A DNA stretch of 64,000 nucleotides from Bubalus kerabau (Eukaryota > Chordata > Mammalia > Artiodactyla > Bovidae). Where the stretch lies: assembly GCF_029407905.1 (NCBI RefSeq), contig NC_073627.1, forward strand, positions 140,815,697 through 140,879,696, in the 5' to 3' direction. Below are positions 31,536-42,382 of this stretch, piece by piece. The notes beneath the pieces are model-generated. The model was given only the letters and a program-made list of their open reading frames with translations, was not told the DNA's origin and did not search any database. The stretch's first letter is position 1; each line of letters opens with the position of its first letter. Made by a program: the position numbers and the translations under genes.

Positions 31536-32488
31536 AAATAATAAAGTAAACCAATAAATATTTGCCAGACAACTCTACTGTGAGATTGTCTGGGTAACAT
31601 GTGTTTGATTATTCATTTCCATCAGCGAGATAAAGCAAGTGAGGTGCTGAAGCACCTTTCTTTTCCCTTGATGTGAGTTCAAAGACCACAGGAACTTTCT
31701 GGAACAGTCAGTTGCACAATAGGCGTTTCCAGTGGTTTATCAATGTCACTAAGGGATCTAGATGCATTTATAATCCCACCCAGAAGAGTCTGTTGTGGTT
31801 TGTTCTTTGTGATCAATTACCAGCCCCATCTTCCAACCTGTTAGCAAGAAAGCACATCCTCTCCAGAACAAAAGGGGAAAGTGGCTTTGCCGATTGCCTC
31901 CGCAGACTTCTTACTCTTGGAAGCCATGTGGCTGCCTTAACAGTTGTCCCACAGCTGGCACTGCATGAAGGAGAGGGATCTACAGCACCAAGTGATGGCG
32001 ATTAATTTTAAGCTGTCATGGAAAATGTTTTTGCACTTTAATGTCAGAGAACTGTGTTATTACTATAGGTCTGATGCTCCCTTGCCAAAGTGCTGTATTT
32101 GTTCTCAGGATGCAAAATGAACACAGAAAGCTCTCTGGTTGGCTCCCAGGAGCATCTTTTGGATAAAGGACAAAGGCAAAACCACCAAGCCAGCCAGGTC
32201 CCCCACAGCCCTCTCCCACATGCCTGTCTCCCTGCCTTGGGCTGGAGGAAACCCTAGTTGTTCCCTATGCCCTTACGATTATCCACAAGGGTCTCAGTCT
32301 GCCCTCTTGGGCCATTTGGAAACCCCAAATAGTGATGGGCACTCCAGAGAACAAAAGGATACAGGAGATCAAGATTCACTATAAAGAAACAAAGTTGCTG
32401 ACAGTGTAGAAACAGGTGGAAGAGAGCATGGGGACCAAAATCAAGCAGTACACAGACCATGTGGGTCTGAGTCAGAGACAAAAATTCA
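31536..32488. other. Single-copy DNA, nothing recognised
   Basis: About 950 bases without a repeat family. A plus-strand frame of 110 codons at 31673-32005 has no recognisable domain and no visible splice or promoter context. Confidence 0.5.
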
Positions 32489-32491
32489 CTC

Positions 32492-32692
32492 TCTCATTTA
32501 GTCACTAGGTTATGCCTGACTTTTTTTGACCCCATGGACTATAGTCCACCAGGCTCCTCTGTCCACGGGATTTCCCATGTAAGAATACTGGAGTGGATTG
32601 CCATTTCCTGACCCAGGGATTGAACCCACATCTCTTACATCTCCTGCATTGGAAGGTGGATCCTTTACCATCGAGCTACCTGGGAAGCCAGC
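32492..32692 (-). repeat. Bov-tA SINE with internal deletion
   Basis: An antisense Bov-tA. After 'TTGCCATTTCCTGACCCAGG' about 20 bases of the usual 'TTCTCCAGGGGATCTTCC' segment are missing. Confidence 0.92.
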
Positions 32693-33039
32693 CACTGCCA
32701 TGCCCAAATACCCCAGGGGAAGAAGGGTGGGGAGAAAGAGAGGCAAAACACTGACTAGCTTTTGCATTTCAATAAAATATTTATTTCTTGCATAAGCTGT
32801 CAGCAAATTAGATCAAAGAGCTGTCAGTTTATAAAATCGTGCCACTTATGAAGAGAACAAACTTAAAATATCCTTAGTTTAAAATAACAGTCACCAAGAG
32901 GCAGGATGGATTTTGGTAGTTAGAACACATCTAGGAACTACAAGAGAGCACAAAACCCAGACACTCCGAACATTTCCTTTACCGCACTTTATCAAGCCCC
33001 CTTTTAAAAATGTAAGGAAGAAAATCAGAGTAATAATAA
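32693..33039. other. Single-copy DNA, nothing recognised
   Basis: No recognisable element between the Bov-tA and the MIR. Confidence 0.45.
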
Positions 33040-33215
33040 TAAACTTCTATTTATTGAGATCTTACCCTGTGCCAACTTTGCAAAATTTTTATATTTAGTC
33101 CTACCACATGGGAAATACAGTTATTCTCATTTTTTCAGATGAGACATCTGACAATCAGGGAACTTGCTAAGAATATACTAGAAGGAAGCAGTGAGGACCG
33201 CCCTGTTCACTAGAC
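33040..33215 (-). repeat. MIR SINE
   Basis: 'ATTTATTGAGATCTTACCCTG', 'CATTTTTTCAGATGAGACA' and 'CAGGGAACTTGCTAAG' lie in antisense MIR order. Confidence 0.75.
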
Positions 33216-33335
33216 CAGGCTACCTCCTGGGATACACTATCTAGAGGGATACACGTCATGGTTAAACAAACAGCCTACATTCTAAATGAGTTTCAGATTC
33301 AAATATTTCTTTTAATTGTGGCCTTATTCAAGTCT

Positions 33336-33556
33336 GGGCATAATCTCTGGTGGTTCAGATGGTAAAGAATCTGCCAGCAATGCAGGAGACCAGGGTTCAA
33401 TCCCTGGGTTGGGAAGATCCCCTATAGGAGGGCATGACTATTCACTTCAGTATTCTTGCTTAGAGAATCCCATGGACAGAGGAGCCTGGCGGGCTACAGA
33501 TAATGGGGTTGCACGAAGTTGGACACGACTCAGCGAATACCACTTTCACTTTCAAG
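33336..33556 (+). repeat. Bov-tA SINE
   Basis: The head 'CTCTGGTGGTTCAGATGG' and B box 'GGTTCAATCCCTGGG' lead into the complete body, ending 'CCACTTTCACTTTCA'. Confidence 0.95.
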
Positions 33557-33745
33557 CCCTGGCAGAACACAGGTCCTAATTTGTGCCATAAAAAGTACAG
33601 TCCTCTACTGTATAGCACAGAGAACTCTGCTCAATATTATCTAACAACCTAAATGGGAAAAGAATTTGAAGAAGAATAGATACATGTACGAGTATAACTG
33701 AATCACTTTGCTGTACACCTGAAACTAACACGTCATTACTCAACT

Positions 33746-34825
33746 ACAGTTCAGTTCAGTCGCTCAGTCGTGTCCAACTCTTTGCAGCCCCATGAACTGC
33801 AGCACACCAGGCTTCCCTGTCCATCACCAACTCCCAAAGCTTGCGCAAACTCATGTCCATTGAGTCGGTGATGCCATCCTACCATCTCATCCTGTCGTCC
33901 CCTTTTCCTCCTGACTTCAATCTTTCCCAGCATCAGGGTCAAGAATGAGTCAATTCTTCACATCAGGTGGCCAAACTATTGGAGCTTCAGCTTCATCAGT
34001 CCTTCCAATGAATATTCAGGATTGATTCCCTTTAGGATTGACTGTTTGATCTCCTTGCAGTCCAAGGGACTCTCAAGAGTCTTCTCCAACACCACAGTTC
34101 AAAAGCATCAATTCTTCGGCACTCAGCTTTCTTCATAGTCCAACTCTCACATCCATACATGACTACTGGAAAATCTGTAGCTTTGACTAGATGGACCTTT
34201 GTCAGCAAAGTAAGGTCTCTGCTTTTTAATATGCTGTCTAGATTGGTCATAGCTTTTCTTCCAAGGAGCAAGCATCTTTTCATTTCATGGCTGCAGTCAC
34301 CATCTGCAGTGATTTTGGAGCCCAAGAAAAGAAAGTTTCTCACCGTTTCCATTGTTTCTCCATCTATTTGCCATAAAGTGATAGGACTGGATGCCATGAT
34401 CTTAGTTTTTTGAAAGTTCAGTTTTAAGCCAGCTTTTTCACTCTCTTCTTTTCACTTTCATCAAAAGGCTCTAGTTCCTCTTCACTTTCTGCCATAAGGG
34501 TGGTGTCATCTGTGTATCTGAGGTTATTGATATTTCTCCCAGCAATCTTCATTCCACCTTGTGCTTCATCCAGCCTAGCATTTCACATGATGTACTCTGC
34601 ATATAAGTTAGATAAGCAGGGTGACAATATACAGCCTTGACATACTCCTTTCCCAATTTGGAACCAGTCCATTGTTCCATGTCTGGTTCTAACTGTTGCT
34701 TCTTGACCTGCATACAGATTTCTCAGGAGGCAGGTAAGGTGGTCTGGTATTTCCATCTTTTGAAGAATTTTCCACAGTTTGTTGTGATCTACACAGTCAA
34801 AGGCTTTGAGCATAATCAATAAAGC
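33746..34825 (-). mobile_element. BovB LINE copy, 5' truncated
   Basis: An antisense BovB of about 1.08 kb from the 'AGTTCAGTTCAGTCGC' tail to the middle of the reverse transcriptase, ending at 'ATCAATAAAGC'. In motif C the usual YADD codons read YTDD (34505-34516). It lies head to tail with the next BovB copy. Confidence 0.93.
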
Positions 34826-35530
34826 TATACATTGCATATCAGATCAGATCAGATCAGTTGCTCAGTCATGTCTGACTCTTTGAGACCCCATGAATCGCAG
34901 CACGCCAGGCCTCCCTGTCCGACACCAACTCCAGGAGTTCACTCAGACTCACGTCCATCGAGTCAGTGATGCCATCCAGCCATCTCATTCTCTGTCATCC
35001 CCTTCTCCTCTTGCCCCCAATCCTTCCCAGCATCAGAGTCTTTTCCAATGAGTCAACTCTTCGCATGAGGTAGCCAAAGTACTAGAGTTTCAGCTTTAGC
35101 ATCATTCCTTCCAAAGAAATCCCAGGGCTGATCTTCAGAATGGACTGGTTGGATCTCCTTGCAGTCCAAGGGACTCTCAGGAGTCTTCTCCAACACCACA
35201 GTTCAAAAGCATCAATTCTTCAGTGCTCAGCCTTCTTCACAGTCCAACTCTCACATCCATACCTGACCACAGGAAAAACCATAGCCTTGACTAGATGGAC
35301 CTTTGTTGGCAAAGTAATGTCTCTGCTTTTGAATATGCTATCTAGGTTGGTCATAACTTTCCTTCCAAGGAGTAAGCATCTTTTAATTTCATGGCTGCAG
35401 TCACCATCTGCAGCCCCCAAAAATAAAGTCTGACACTGTTGCCACTGTTTCCCCATCTATTTCCCATGAAGTGATGGGACCGGATGCCATGATCTTCGTT
35501 TTCTGAATGTTGAGCTTTAAGCCAACTTTT

Positions 35531-36495
35531 TCACTCTCCACTTTCACTTTTATCAAGAGGCTTTTTTAGTTCCTCTTCACTTTCTGTCATAAGGGTGGTG
35601 TCATCTGCATATCTGAGGTTATTGATATTTCTCCCAGCAATCTTGATTCCAGCTTGTGTTTCTTCCAGTCCAGCGTTTCTCATGATGTACTCTGCATATA
35701 AGTTAAATAAGCAGGGTGACAATATACAGCCTTGACGAACTCCTTTTCCTATTTGGAACCAGTCTGTTGTTCCATGTCCAGTTCTAACTGTTGCTTCCTG
35801 ACCTGCATACAGATTTCTCAAGAGGCAGGTCAGGTGGTCTGGTATTCCCATCTCTTTCAGAATTTTCCACTGTTTCTTGTGATCCACACAGTCAAAGGCT
35901 TTGGCATAGTCAATAAAGCAGAAATAGATGTTTTTCTGGAACTCTCTTGCTTTTTCCATGATCCAGCGGATGTTGGCAGTTTGATCTCTGGTTCCTCTGC
36001 CTTTTCTAAAACCAGCTTGAACATCAGGAAGTTCACAGTTCACATATTGCTGAAGCCTGCCTGGAGAATTTTGAGCATTACTTTACTAGCGTGTGAGATG
36101 AGTGCAATTGTGCAGTAGTCTGAGCATTCTTTGGCATTGCCTTTCTTTGGGATTGGAATGAAAATTGACCTTTTCCAGTCCTGTGACCACTGCTGAGTTT
36201 TCCAAATTTGTTGGCATATTGAGTGCAGCACTTTCACAGCATCATCTTTCAGGATTTGGAATAGCTCAACTGGAATTCTATCACCACCACTAGCTTTATT
36301 CATAGTGATGCTTTCTAAGGCCCACTTGACTTCACATTCCAGGATGTCTGGCTCTAGGTCAGTGATCACACCATCGTGATTATCTGGGTCGTGAAGATCT
36401 TTTTTATACAGTTCTTCTGTGTATTCTTGCCATCTCTTCTTAATATCTTCTGCTTCTGTTAGGCCCATATCATTTCTGTCCTTTATTGAGCCCAT
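35531..36495 (-). pseudogene. BovB reverse transcriptase remnant
   Basis: Two overlapping frames (170 codons at 35531-36043 and 151 codons at 36040-36495) cover the N-terminal RT region and palm. Motif A reads FIDYAKAFDCVDH, the later block 'GVRQGCILSPCLFNLYAEYI' is intact, and motif C YADD lies at 35600-35611. A frame shift near 36040 and another upstream of 35531 break the protein. It is the best preserved RT core in the window, but the endonuclease is absent, so no function is expected. Confidence 0.93.
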
Positions 36496-36546
36496 CTTTG
36501 CATGAAATGTTCCTTTGGTATCTCTGATTTTCTTGAAGAGATCTCT

Positions 36547-36822
36547 GGTGCTGCTGCTGCCAAGTCGCTTCAGTCGTGTCCGACTCTGTGCGACCCCATA
36601 GACGGCAGCCCACCAGGCTCCCCTATCCCTGGGATTCTCCAGGCAAGAACACTGGAGTGGGTTGCCATTTCCTTCTCCAATGCATGAAAGTGAAAAGTGA
36701 AAGGGAAGTCTCTCAGTCGTGTCCGACTCTTAGCGACCCCATGGACTACAGCCTACCAGGCTCCTCTGTCCATGGGATTTTCCAGGCAAGAGTACTGGAG
36801 TGGGGTGCCATTGCCTTCTGCG
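36547..36822 (-). repeat. Bov-A2 SINE with perfect TSD, inserted in BovB
   Basis: An antisense Bov-A2 with both monomers. The 12-base repeat GAAGAGATCTCT at 36535-36546 and 36823-36834 bounds it. The BovB reading resumes immediately after, so this is the youngest layer of the nest. Confidence 0.98.
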
Positions 36823-37294
36823 GAAGAGATCTCTAGTCTTTCCCATTCTGTTGTTTTCCTCTATTTCTTTGCATTGATCGCTGAAGAAGGCTTTCTTATC
36901 TCTTTTTGCTATTCTTTGGAACTGTGCATTCAGATGTTTATATCTTTCCTTTTCTCCTTTGCTTTTCACTTCTCTTCTTTTCACAGCTATTTGTAAGGCC
37001 TCCCCAGACAGCCATTTTGCTTTTTTGCATTTCTTTTCCATGGGGATGGTCTTGATCCCTGTCTCCTGTACAATGTCACATTGCAACATAAAATTAAAAG
37101 TTTAAAAAAATGAAATTAAATTTTAAAAATAATAGTCCTTGAAGCTATTCAAATGCTGGCTACAGTAAATCAATAGGAGAAGCTGAACCTGTGCCCTGAG
37201 TCAAAAGCATTGCTACATCTCATGTTACAGTTTGATGGAAGGAGGGTGAAAGCCAATTCTGTATATTTTGCCCGCTGTAGTGGAGGTGGTTGGG

Positions 37295-37487
37295 TGGTTT
37301 AGTTGCTAAGTCATGTCCAACTCTTGCAACCCCACAGACTGTAGCCCACCAGGTTCCTCTGTCTGTGGGATTTCCCAGGCAAGAATACTGGAGTGAATTG
37401 CCATTTCCTTCTCCAGGGAATCTTGCCGACCCAGAGATCGAACCTGCATCTCCTGCCACTGACTGAACCACCAGAGAAGCCTGCCTG
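37295..37487 (-). repeat. Bov-tA SINE
   Basis: An antisense Bov-tA with 'TTGCTAAGTCATGTCCAACTC', 'GAGATCGAACCTGCATCTCC' and the head 'ACCACCAGAGAAGCC'. Confidence 0.95.
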
Positions 37488-37569
37488 CTACAGTATCCAT
37501 AGCTATTTTCTTATCCAGGGGCTTAAGCTCCCTCATAAGGTGGTAAGAGAGTAATATGACATGTTGTGC

Positions 37570-38171
37570 ACCATCTCTTGACTAGCTCTCTCCTCTGGGC
37601 TCCAGAATCGTAACCAGTGCCTTTGGATGCCCCAGATCACCCTATCCAGAACTGAACTCACCACTTCCCCGCAGATACCTGTTGCTTTCCCATCTGTGTG
37701 AATAGCCTTTCCTGCTTCCCAAGGGCCTGAGTCGGTAACTGGGGTAAGATCCTTAACTTCCCATTCCCCACATCTGACACTCACCAGATCATGTCAGTTT
37801 TATTCCTTAATGTCTCAGACGTGTCCATTCTGCCTTGCCTACTCTATGTCTCTCCCACTGCCACACTCACCCACTAACCAACCTCACATTTTTTCCTTTG
37901 CCCTGTCCTAACCATCCTGTGCATTGATTCCAGAGAAAAAGTTCTAAAGAGGAAGTCTAGGGAATTCCCTGCCAGTCCAGTCATTAAGACTTGGTGCTTT
38001 CCCTCCAGGGGCCCAGGTTTGACCTCTGGTCAGGGAACTAAGATTCTGCAAGCAGTGCGCAGGCCCCCTGGCAAACCACCCCCTCTAGAGCCCCACCGCT
38101 CCCCACCCAAACAGCAAATCTAACCATGGCATTCTTCTTAAAACCAAATGATCTTCCTATTGCCTGTTCCC
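37570..38171 (+). repeat. L2 LINE fragment, interrupted by CHR-2
   Basis: 'TCTGGGCTCCAGAATCGTAA', 'CCAGAACTGAACTCACCACT' and 'CATTCTGCCTTGCCTACTC' are typical of L2. The copy resumes after the SINE with 'AAATCTAACCATGGCATTC'. Confidence 0.8.
37964..38116 (+). repeat. CHR-2-type SINE
   Basis: 'GGGAATTCCCTGCCAGTCCA', 'GACCTCTGGTCAGGGAACTA' and a C-rich 3' part ending in CAAAC units; it lies within the L2. Confidence 0.85.
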
Positions 38172-38977
38172 AGTATTTTTTAAACAGCTTCATTGGGATA
38201 TAATTCACATCTCATACCCATTTAAAGGACACAGATCCAAGGTTTTAGTATATTAACAGAGTTGTATAACCATCAATATGATCCATCTTAAACATTGTCA
38301 TCACCCATGAAGAAATTCAAGGGACTTCCCTCATGGTCCAGTGTCTAAGACTCTGAGTGCCCAATGCAAGGGGCCCGGGTTCAGTTGCTGGTCGGGGAAC
38401 TAGGTCCCACATGCTTTTACTAAGAGCTGAAATACTGCAATAAATATCCTGGGTGCCACAACTCAGACCCAATGCAGCCAAATAAGTAATCAAATATATA
38501 TTTAAAAAGCAATTCCGTACCCATTGGCAATCACTTCCCATTTTTCCTCAAGACTTGGAAATCAACAGTCCACTTTCTGCCTCTATGAATTTGTCTGTTG
38601 TTTTGACATTTTGTATAAATAAAATCATACAAGATGTGGTCCTTTAGGACTGACTACTTAACAATATGTTCAAGCTTCACCCATGTTGTAGCAGGTATCA
38701 GAATGTCATCCCTCTTTTAAGGCTAGAATAATATTTTATCCTATGGATAGATGACGTTTTGTTTAGCTGTTCATAAGGTGATAGGCCTTGGGTAGTTTCT
38801 ACCTTGGGTCATTAGGAATGATGCTGCTGTGAACATTCACATACTGGTCTTTGTATGGATGTATCCTTTTGTTTCTCTTGGCTAGATATGAGAGAAATAG
38901 CTGAGTCAAATGGTTACCTTTATGTTTAACTTCTTAAGAAACTGTGAAACTGTTTTCCTGTTTTCTAAAGTAGCTGG
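38172..38977 (-). repeat. Older L1 3' region, interrupted by CHR-2
   Basis: The antisense L1M-type landmarks are 'TTCATTGGGATATAATTCAC', 'ATTAACAGAGTTGTATAACC', 'CCTCTATGAATTTGTCTG', 'CACCCATGTTGTAGCAGG' and 'ATGCTGCTGTGAACATTCAC'. The SINE at 38319-38505 splits it. Confidence 0.85.
38319..38505 (+). repeat. CHR-2-type SINE inserted in old L1
   Basis: 'GGGACTTCCCTCATGGTCCA', 'GTTGCTGGTCGGGGAACTAG' and a longer 3' part ending in an AT-rich tail. AAGAAATTC and AAGCAATTC on the two sides are the likely TSD. Confidence 0.9.
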
Positions 38978-39010
38978 GAATCTTAACCACTAGAGTGCCA
39001 GGAAAGTCCC
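38978..39010 (-). repeat. CHR-2 SINE, head fragment only
   Basis: Only 'TCTTAACCACTAGAGTGCC' and 'AGGAAAGTCCC' of an antisense CHR-2 head remain, joined directly to the old L1. Confidence 0.75.
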
Positions 39011-39130
39011 ACTGGTCTTGACCCTTTACTAACATGGAAGCTTACTGAAGGTAAGGATTATGCCTTTCTTCCCCAACCTGAAACTGGCATCTTGGAGGTT
39101 CCCAATAAATATTTGATAAGTATATAAAGT
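39011..39130 (+). repeat. L2 3' end remnant
   Basis: 'GGAAGCTTACTGAAGGTAAG' and 'CCCAATAAATATTTGATAAG' are the usual closing segments of L2. Confidence 0.6.
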
Positions 39131-39890
39131 CCCTGGTGGTCACGCCTCTTCTTTATGAGATTAAAGCTGTGGTGCAATGGTCTAGAACTCTGTTCTCCTT
39201 AAGAAGATCATTCCCAAACCATCTTGGAAAAGCACAATCTGATTTTAAAAATAAAACATTTGTAGTTCCTTCCCTAATTCTGTTTTGCTCAGGCTAATAA
39301 TAAAATGAGCTGGCATTTCTTGGGTATATATCAACTGACAGTAGAGGGAGCCAAGCCAAGAACGTGTTAGGTGACGGCTAGGAATCTCGACGCGATTAAA
39401 AATAGACCATGTGTAATAATAAGAATTGAAAATTACTCAAATGACCAACAATTAGGAAATAGTTAAATTCTGGGATTAGCTAGACAGGTAAGTAGTTAGA
39501 TGAATAATACTCCCATTAAAATTATAAATAGGAAAAGGGCTATTCGAAATAATCCTAAAAATAAGACTAGAACACCAGCTAGAATCAACACATGGATTAC
39601 AACTATGCAATGTTGTGTATGTACAATGACAATGACCAAAACATGCTGTGTCATAGAATCTAATGAATAGTGGGTGTTTTACAATGAAACTTAGAATTCT
39701 GTTTTTTCGATGTTTTTCAGCTTTTGCTCTAAAAATCGATAATTGTGAGGCATTGTATCCGAAGTGTGTGTCATAAATTGAAACTATTAAGCTTTTCTAA
39801 GGTACCTAAGGGCATGTTTTGTAATTTGTTGGATATACGTGATGCATTGCATTCCTTTAATTTAAAAATATATATGTACAAAATGTGTGT
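39131..39890. other. AT-rich DNA, possibly an old LINE remnant in part
   Basis: 39425-39700 resembles an old L1-type 3' region ('GACCAACAATTAGGAAATAG'). The remainder is not recognised, and no gene is visible. Confidence 0.35.
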
Positions 39891-39892
39891 GT

Positions 39893-40110
39893 GTGTTAAG
39901 TTGTTGCAGTCGTGTCTGACTCTTTGTGACCCCATGGACTGTAGCCCACCAGGCTCCTCTGTCCATGGGATTCTCCAGGCAAGAATACTGGAGTGGGTTG
40001 CCATTTCCTTCTTCAGAGGATCTTCCCAACCCAGGGATCAAACCTGCATCTCTTATGTCTCCTGCACTGGCAGGTGGATTTTTTACCACCTGCACCACTT
40101 GAGAAGCCCA
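39893..40110 (-). repeat. Bov-tA SINE with (TG)n tail
   Basis: An antisense Bov-tA. AAATATATAT/TG-type sequence occurs on both sides, consistent with a TSD in AT-rich DNA. Confidence 0.95.
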
Positions 40111-40214
40111 AATATATATATGTGTGTGTCTTTCAAATGCTCTCAGAGAAGACAAAATGTTTTCACTTCATTATTGCACTTTGCCTCCATATTTCTAGGA
40201 GTCAGGTAAATCAG

Positions 40215-40350
40215 CGCTATGGTGTTATCTTCTTTTATCATTTTAACTTTAAACATGAGATAAAACAGATTTATAAGGCCATTGGCTCAAGGTGATAAGT
40301 TAGCAAGGATCAGAAGCAAGACCAGAACCCAGGTGTATCAGCCCATGCAC
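40215..40350 (-). repeat. Possible MIR SINE remnant
   Basis: 'AAACATGAGATAAAACAGA', 'GGCTCAAGGTGATAAGTTAG' and 'CCAGAACCCAGGTGTATC' lie in antisense MIR order. Confidence 0.5.
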
Positions 40351-40601
40351 AAATCCTTAATTCTGCCCAGAAACCCAAGCCTAGGATGACCAGGATGAGA
40401 GCAGCAAAGGCTCACTTCACAGACTTGGAATCTAGAATGTTCTTTCCTGAAGGACTTTGCACAGCATCCTTCAAAAGGAGATGCTCAGATAATGGGTTTT
40501 TCAAGGGATCAATGCATTGGTGGGTCCATCAATGAGCAGGAACTTAACAGGTGGACACTGATGAGCAGAAACGCTTCAGTACACTTGGTGGTGTCAGTCT
40601 T

Positions 40602-40631
40602 CACCAGACTTTTTTTTTTTCACCAGACTTT
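40602..40631 (-). repeat. T-run flanked by direct repeats
   Basis: A run of about ten T residues lies between two copies of CACCAGACT(TT), at 40602-40612 and 40621-40631. It looks like an insertion consisting only of a poly-A tail on the minus strand with its TSD. Confidence 0.55.
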
Positions 40632-40722
40632 GGCTACTAATTAATATTTTTCCTCTGTGAATATTACATCCATTCATTTATTTGTTCAGTAATTGATTAT
40701 TAGGCAACTGCTATGTGTAGGA

Positions 40723-41046
40723 AAGGGGCTTCCCTGATAGCTCAGTTGGTGAAGAGTCCACCTGCAATGCTGGAGACCCTGCTTCGATTTCTGGGTCAGG
40801 AAGATCTGCTGGAGAAGGGATAGGCTGGCCGCTCCAGTATTCTTGGGTTTCCCTTATGGCTCAGCTGGTAAAGAATCCACCTGCAGTGTGGGAGACCTAT
40901 GTTAGATCCCTGGGTTGGGAAGATCCCCTGGAGAAGGGAAAGACTACCCACTCCAGTATTCTGGCCTGGAGAATTCCATGGACTGTATAGTCCATGGGGT
41001 CACAAAGAGTCGGACACGACTGAGCGACTTTCACTTTCAGACTTTC
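40723..41046 (+). repeat. Dimeric Bov-tA SINE with TSD
   Basis: A truncated first Bov-tA (40723-40848, ending 'CCAGTATTCTTGGG') runs directly into a complete second one (about 40848-41046) with 'CCATGGACTGTATAGTCCAT'. The single pair ATGTGTAGGA at 40713-40722 and 41047-41056 encloses both, so they inserted as one unit. Confidence 0.95.
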
Positions 41047-41056
41047 ATGTGTAGGA

Positions 41057-41404
41057 CGCTGTGTCAATACCTCACCAAGTTATAGAAATAGATACTATTT
41101 TTACCTTCAATATATTTATCATCTAATAGGAGAATAGAATTTGTATTTCAAAAATCACTATAATTCTTGGCAGAATATGAGATGAGAGAGGACAGACAGT
41201 GTTCAAAGAGCCCAGAGGAGAGAGAAATGGTATTTAGTTAAAGAATAGAGGCAAGCTTCACAGAAACATGGCGTTTTGACAGGACCCTGAATGACAAGAA
41301 ACATTTCACAAAAAGACGCGGGGGAGGACATTTCAGGAGACGCAAAGCATTTTAACAAAGGCATGAGGTGAACATTTTCGAAAAAGTGAGGCTAAGAAAC
41401 ACTC
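41057..41404. other. Single-copy DNA, nothing recognised
   Basis: No repeat or exon was recognised. Confidence 0.45.
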
Positions 41405-41630
41405 GGCGGGACTTCCCTGGCAGTCCTGTGAGTAAGACTTCACCTTCCATAAAATGGAAACAATATGATTATCTTTGTTAGATGCCTGGTCAGGGAGCTA
41501 TGATCCCACATGCCTCGAGGACAAAAACCTAAAACATAAAACAAAGCAATATTGTAACATTCAATAAAAACTTCTTTTGAGAAAAAAAAAAAATGGCCGT
41601 CATTAAAAAAAAAAAAAATCTTAAAAAGCA
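41405..41630 (+). repeat. CHR-2-type SINE with a replaced internal patch
   Basis: The head 'GGGACTTCCCTGGCAGTCC' and the 3' part 'GGTCAGGGAGCTATGATCCC' and 'GTAACATTCAATAAAAAC' are normal. Between them 41446-41469 departs from CHR-2 and is identical over 24 bases to 42357-42380, inside a MIR copy. The normal B-box region is lost. Confidence 0.85.
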
Positions 41631-41819
41631 AAAACCACTCATTTTCCCTAGAGAAGCACATTTTGGCTAGAAGGTGTTCTTTTTTCCAGGGTCATTTTTT
41701 CCGATCTCTTCGTCTAAGAGCAACGCTTTGGTCCCCTCATCTGACTCAAGCAGGTGCTAGGACTCAAGCCCCAACTCCACAGGAATGTAGTGTGAGGGCT
41801 TGTCTGTTAATTTCCTCTC

Positions 41820-41950
41820 TTTTATGAACAAGGTAGAAAGTATTATTAGCCCTGCTTTCCAGCCAGTGCAAAACAAAGGTGCAGAGACACTGGGAGCTTT
41901 CTCAAGGTCACAGGATGAGTCAGCTGGAGAGAAACCCTAGAACAAGGGCT
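41820..41950 (-). repeat. MIR SINE
   Basis: 'GTATTATTAGCCCTGCTTTC', 'AAGGTGCAGAGACACTGGGA' and 'TCTCAAGGTCACAGGATGAG' fit antisense MIR. Confidence 0.65.
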
Positions 41951-42269
41951 GCTCGTCTCTAAAGGAGGCTGCACCAGGGACAGCATGTTCCCACCCAGAA
42001 CTCCAGCATCTGCAGTGCCTTTTCCTAGCAAATCAGCACGCACGGCAGACAGGATTTCGTTTCCTCAGTGCCCACTGAAGTCCTGCGAAGGCATGTTTAC
42101 ACTCTTTTCTCAGACAAACTAAAAGCCCCCAGGGTATCCTAAGCAATTCACCTAGAGCAAGTGACGTGTCAAAAGTCACATTGAGGATTGACCCAAGCAC
42201 TGTGTGCTTTCGACTCTTGTTTTGGGAAGAGATGGTGGGGTGAAGGTTGAAAAGTGGCATCTTGAGACG

Positions 42270-42382
42270 TCAGTCTCGGCATCTGATCCCGACTCTATCG
42301 CTTGCCTACTGTTGGGTTTTGCAATCACTCAATCCCATTGAACCTCAGTTTCCTCATCCATAAAATGGAAACAATATGATGT
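42270..42382 (+). repeat. MIR SINE
   Basis: 'GACTCTATCGCTTGCCTAC', 'AACCTCAGTTTCCTCATCC' and 'ATAAAATGGAAACAATATG' fit sense MIR. Confidence 0.75.

Larger units (their letters stand above)
34837..37077 (-). mobile_element. BovB LINE copy with TSD, holding a Bov-A2
   Basis: An antisense BovB of about 1.97 kb without the Bov-A2. The 3' tail is four GATCA-type units at 34838-34857, and the 5' truncation is at 'GTCTCCTGTACAATGTC'. The 8-base repeat ACATTGCA at 34829-34836 and 37078-37085 flanks it. The tail unit differs from the CAGTT-type tails of the other copies. Confidence 0.95.
33590..37130 (+). repeat. L1 3' end holding two BovB insertions
   Basis: 33590-33745 is the sense artiodactyl L1 3' UTR end ('CTACTGTATAGCACAGAGAA', 'GAATCACTTTGCTGTACACC', 'GAAACTAACACGTCATTACT'). 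A few bases between the BovB copies (34826-34836) and 37078-37130 ('CAACATAAAATTAAAAG' and the A-rich tail) continue it, so both BovB copies entered this L1. Confidence 0.8.
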
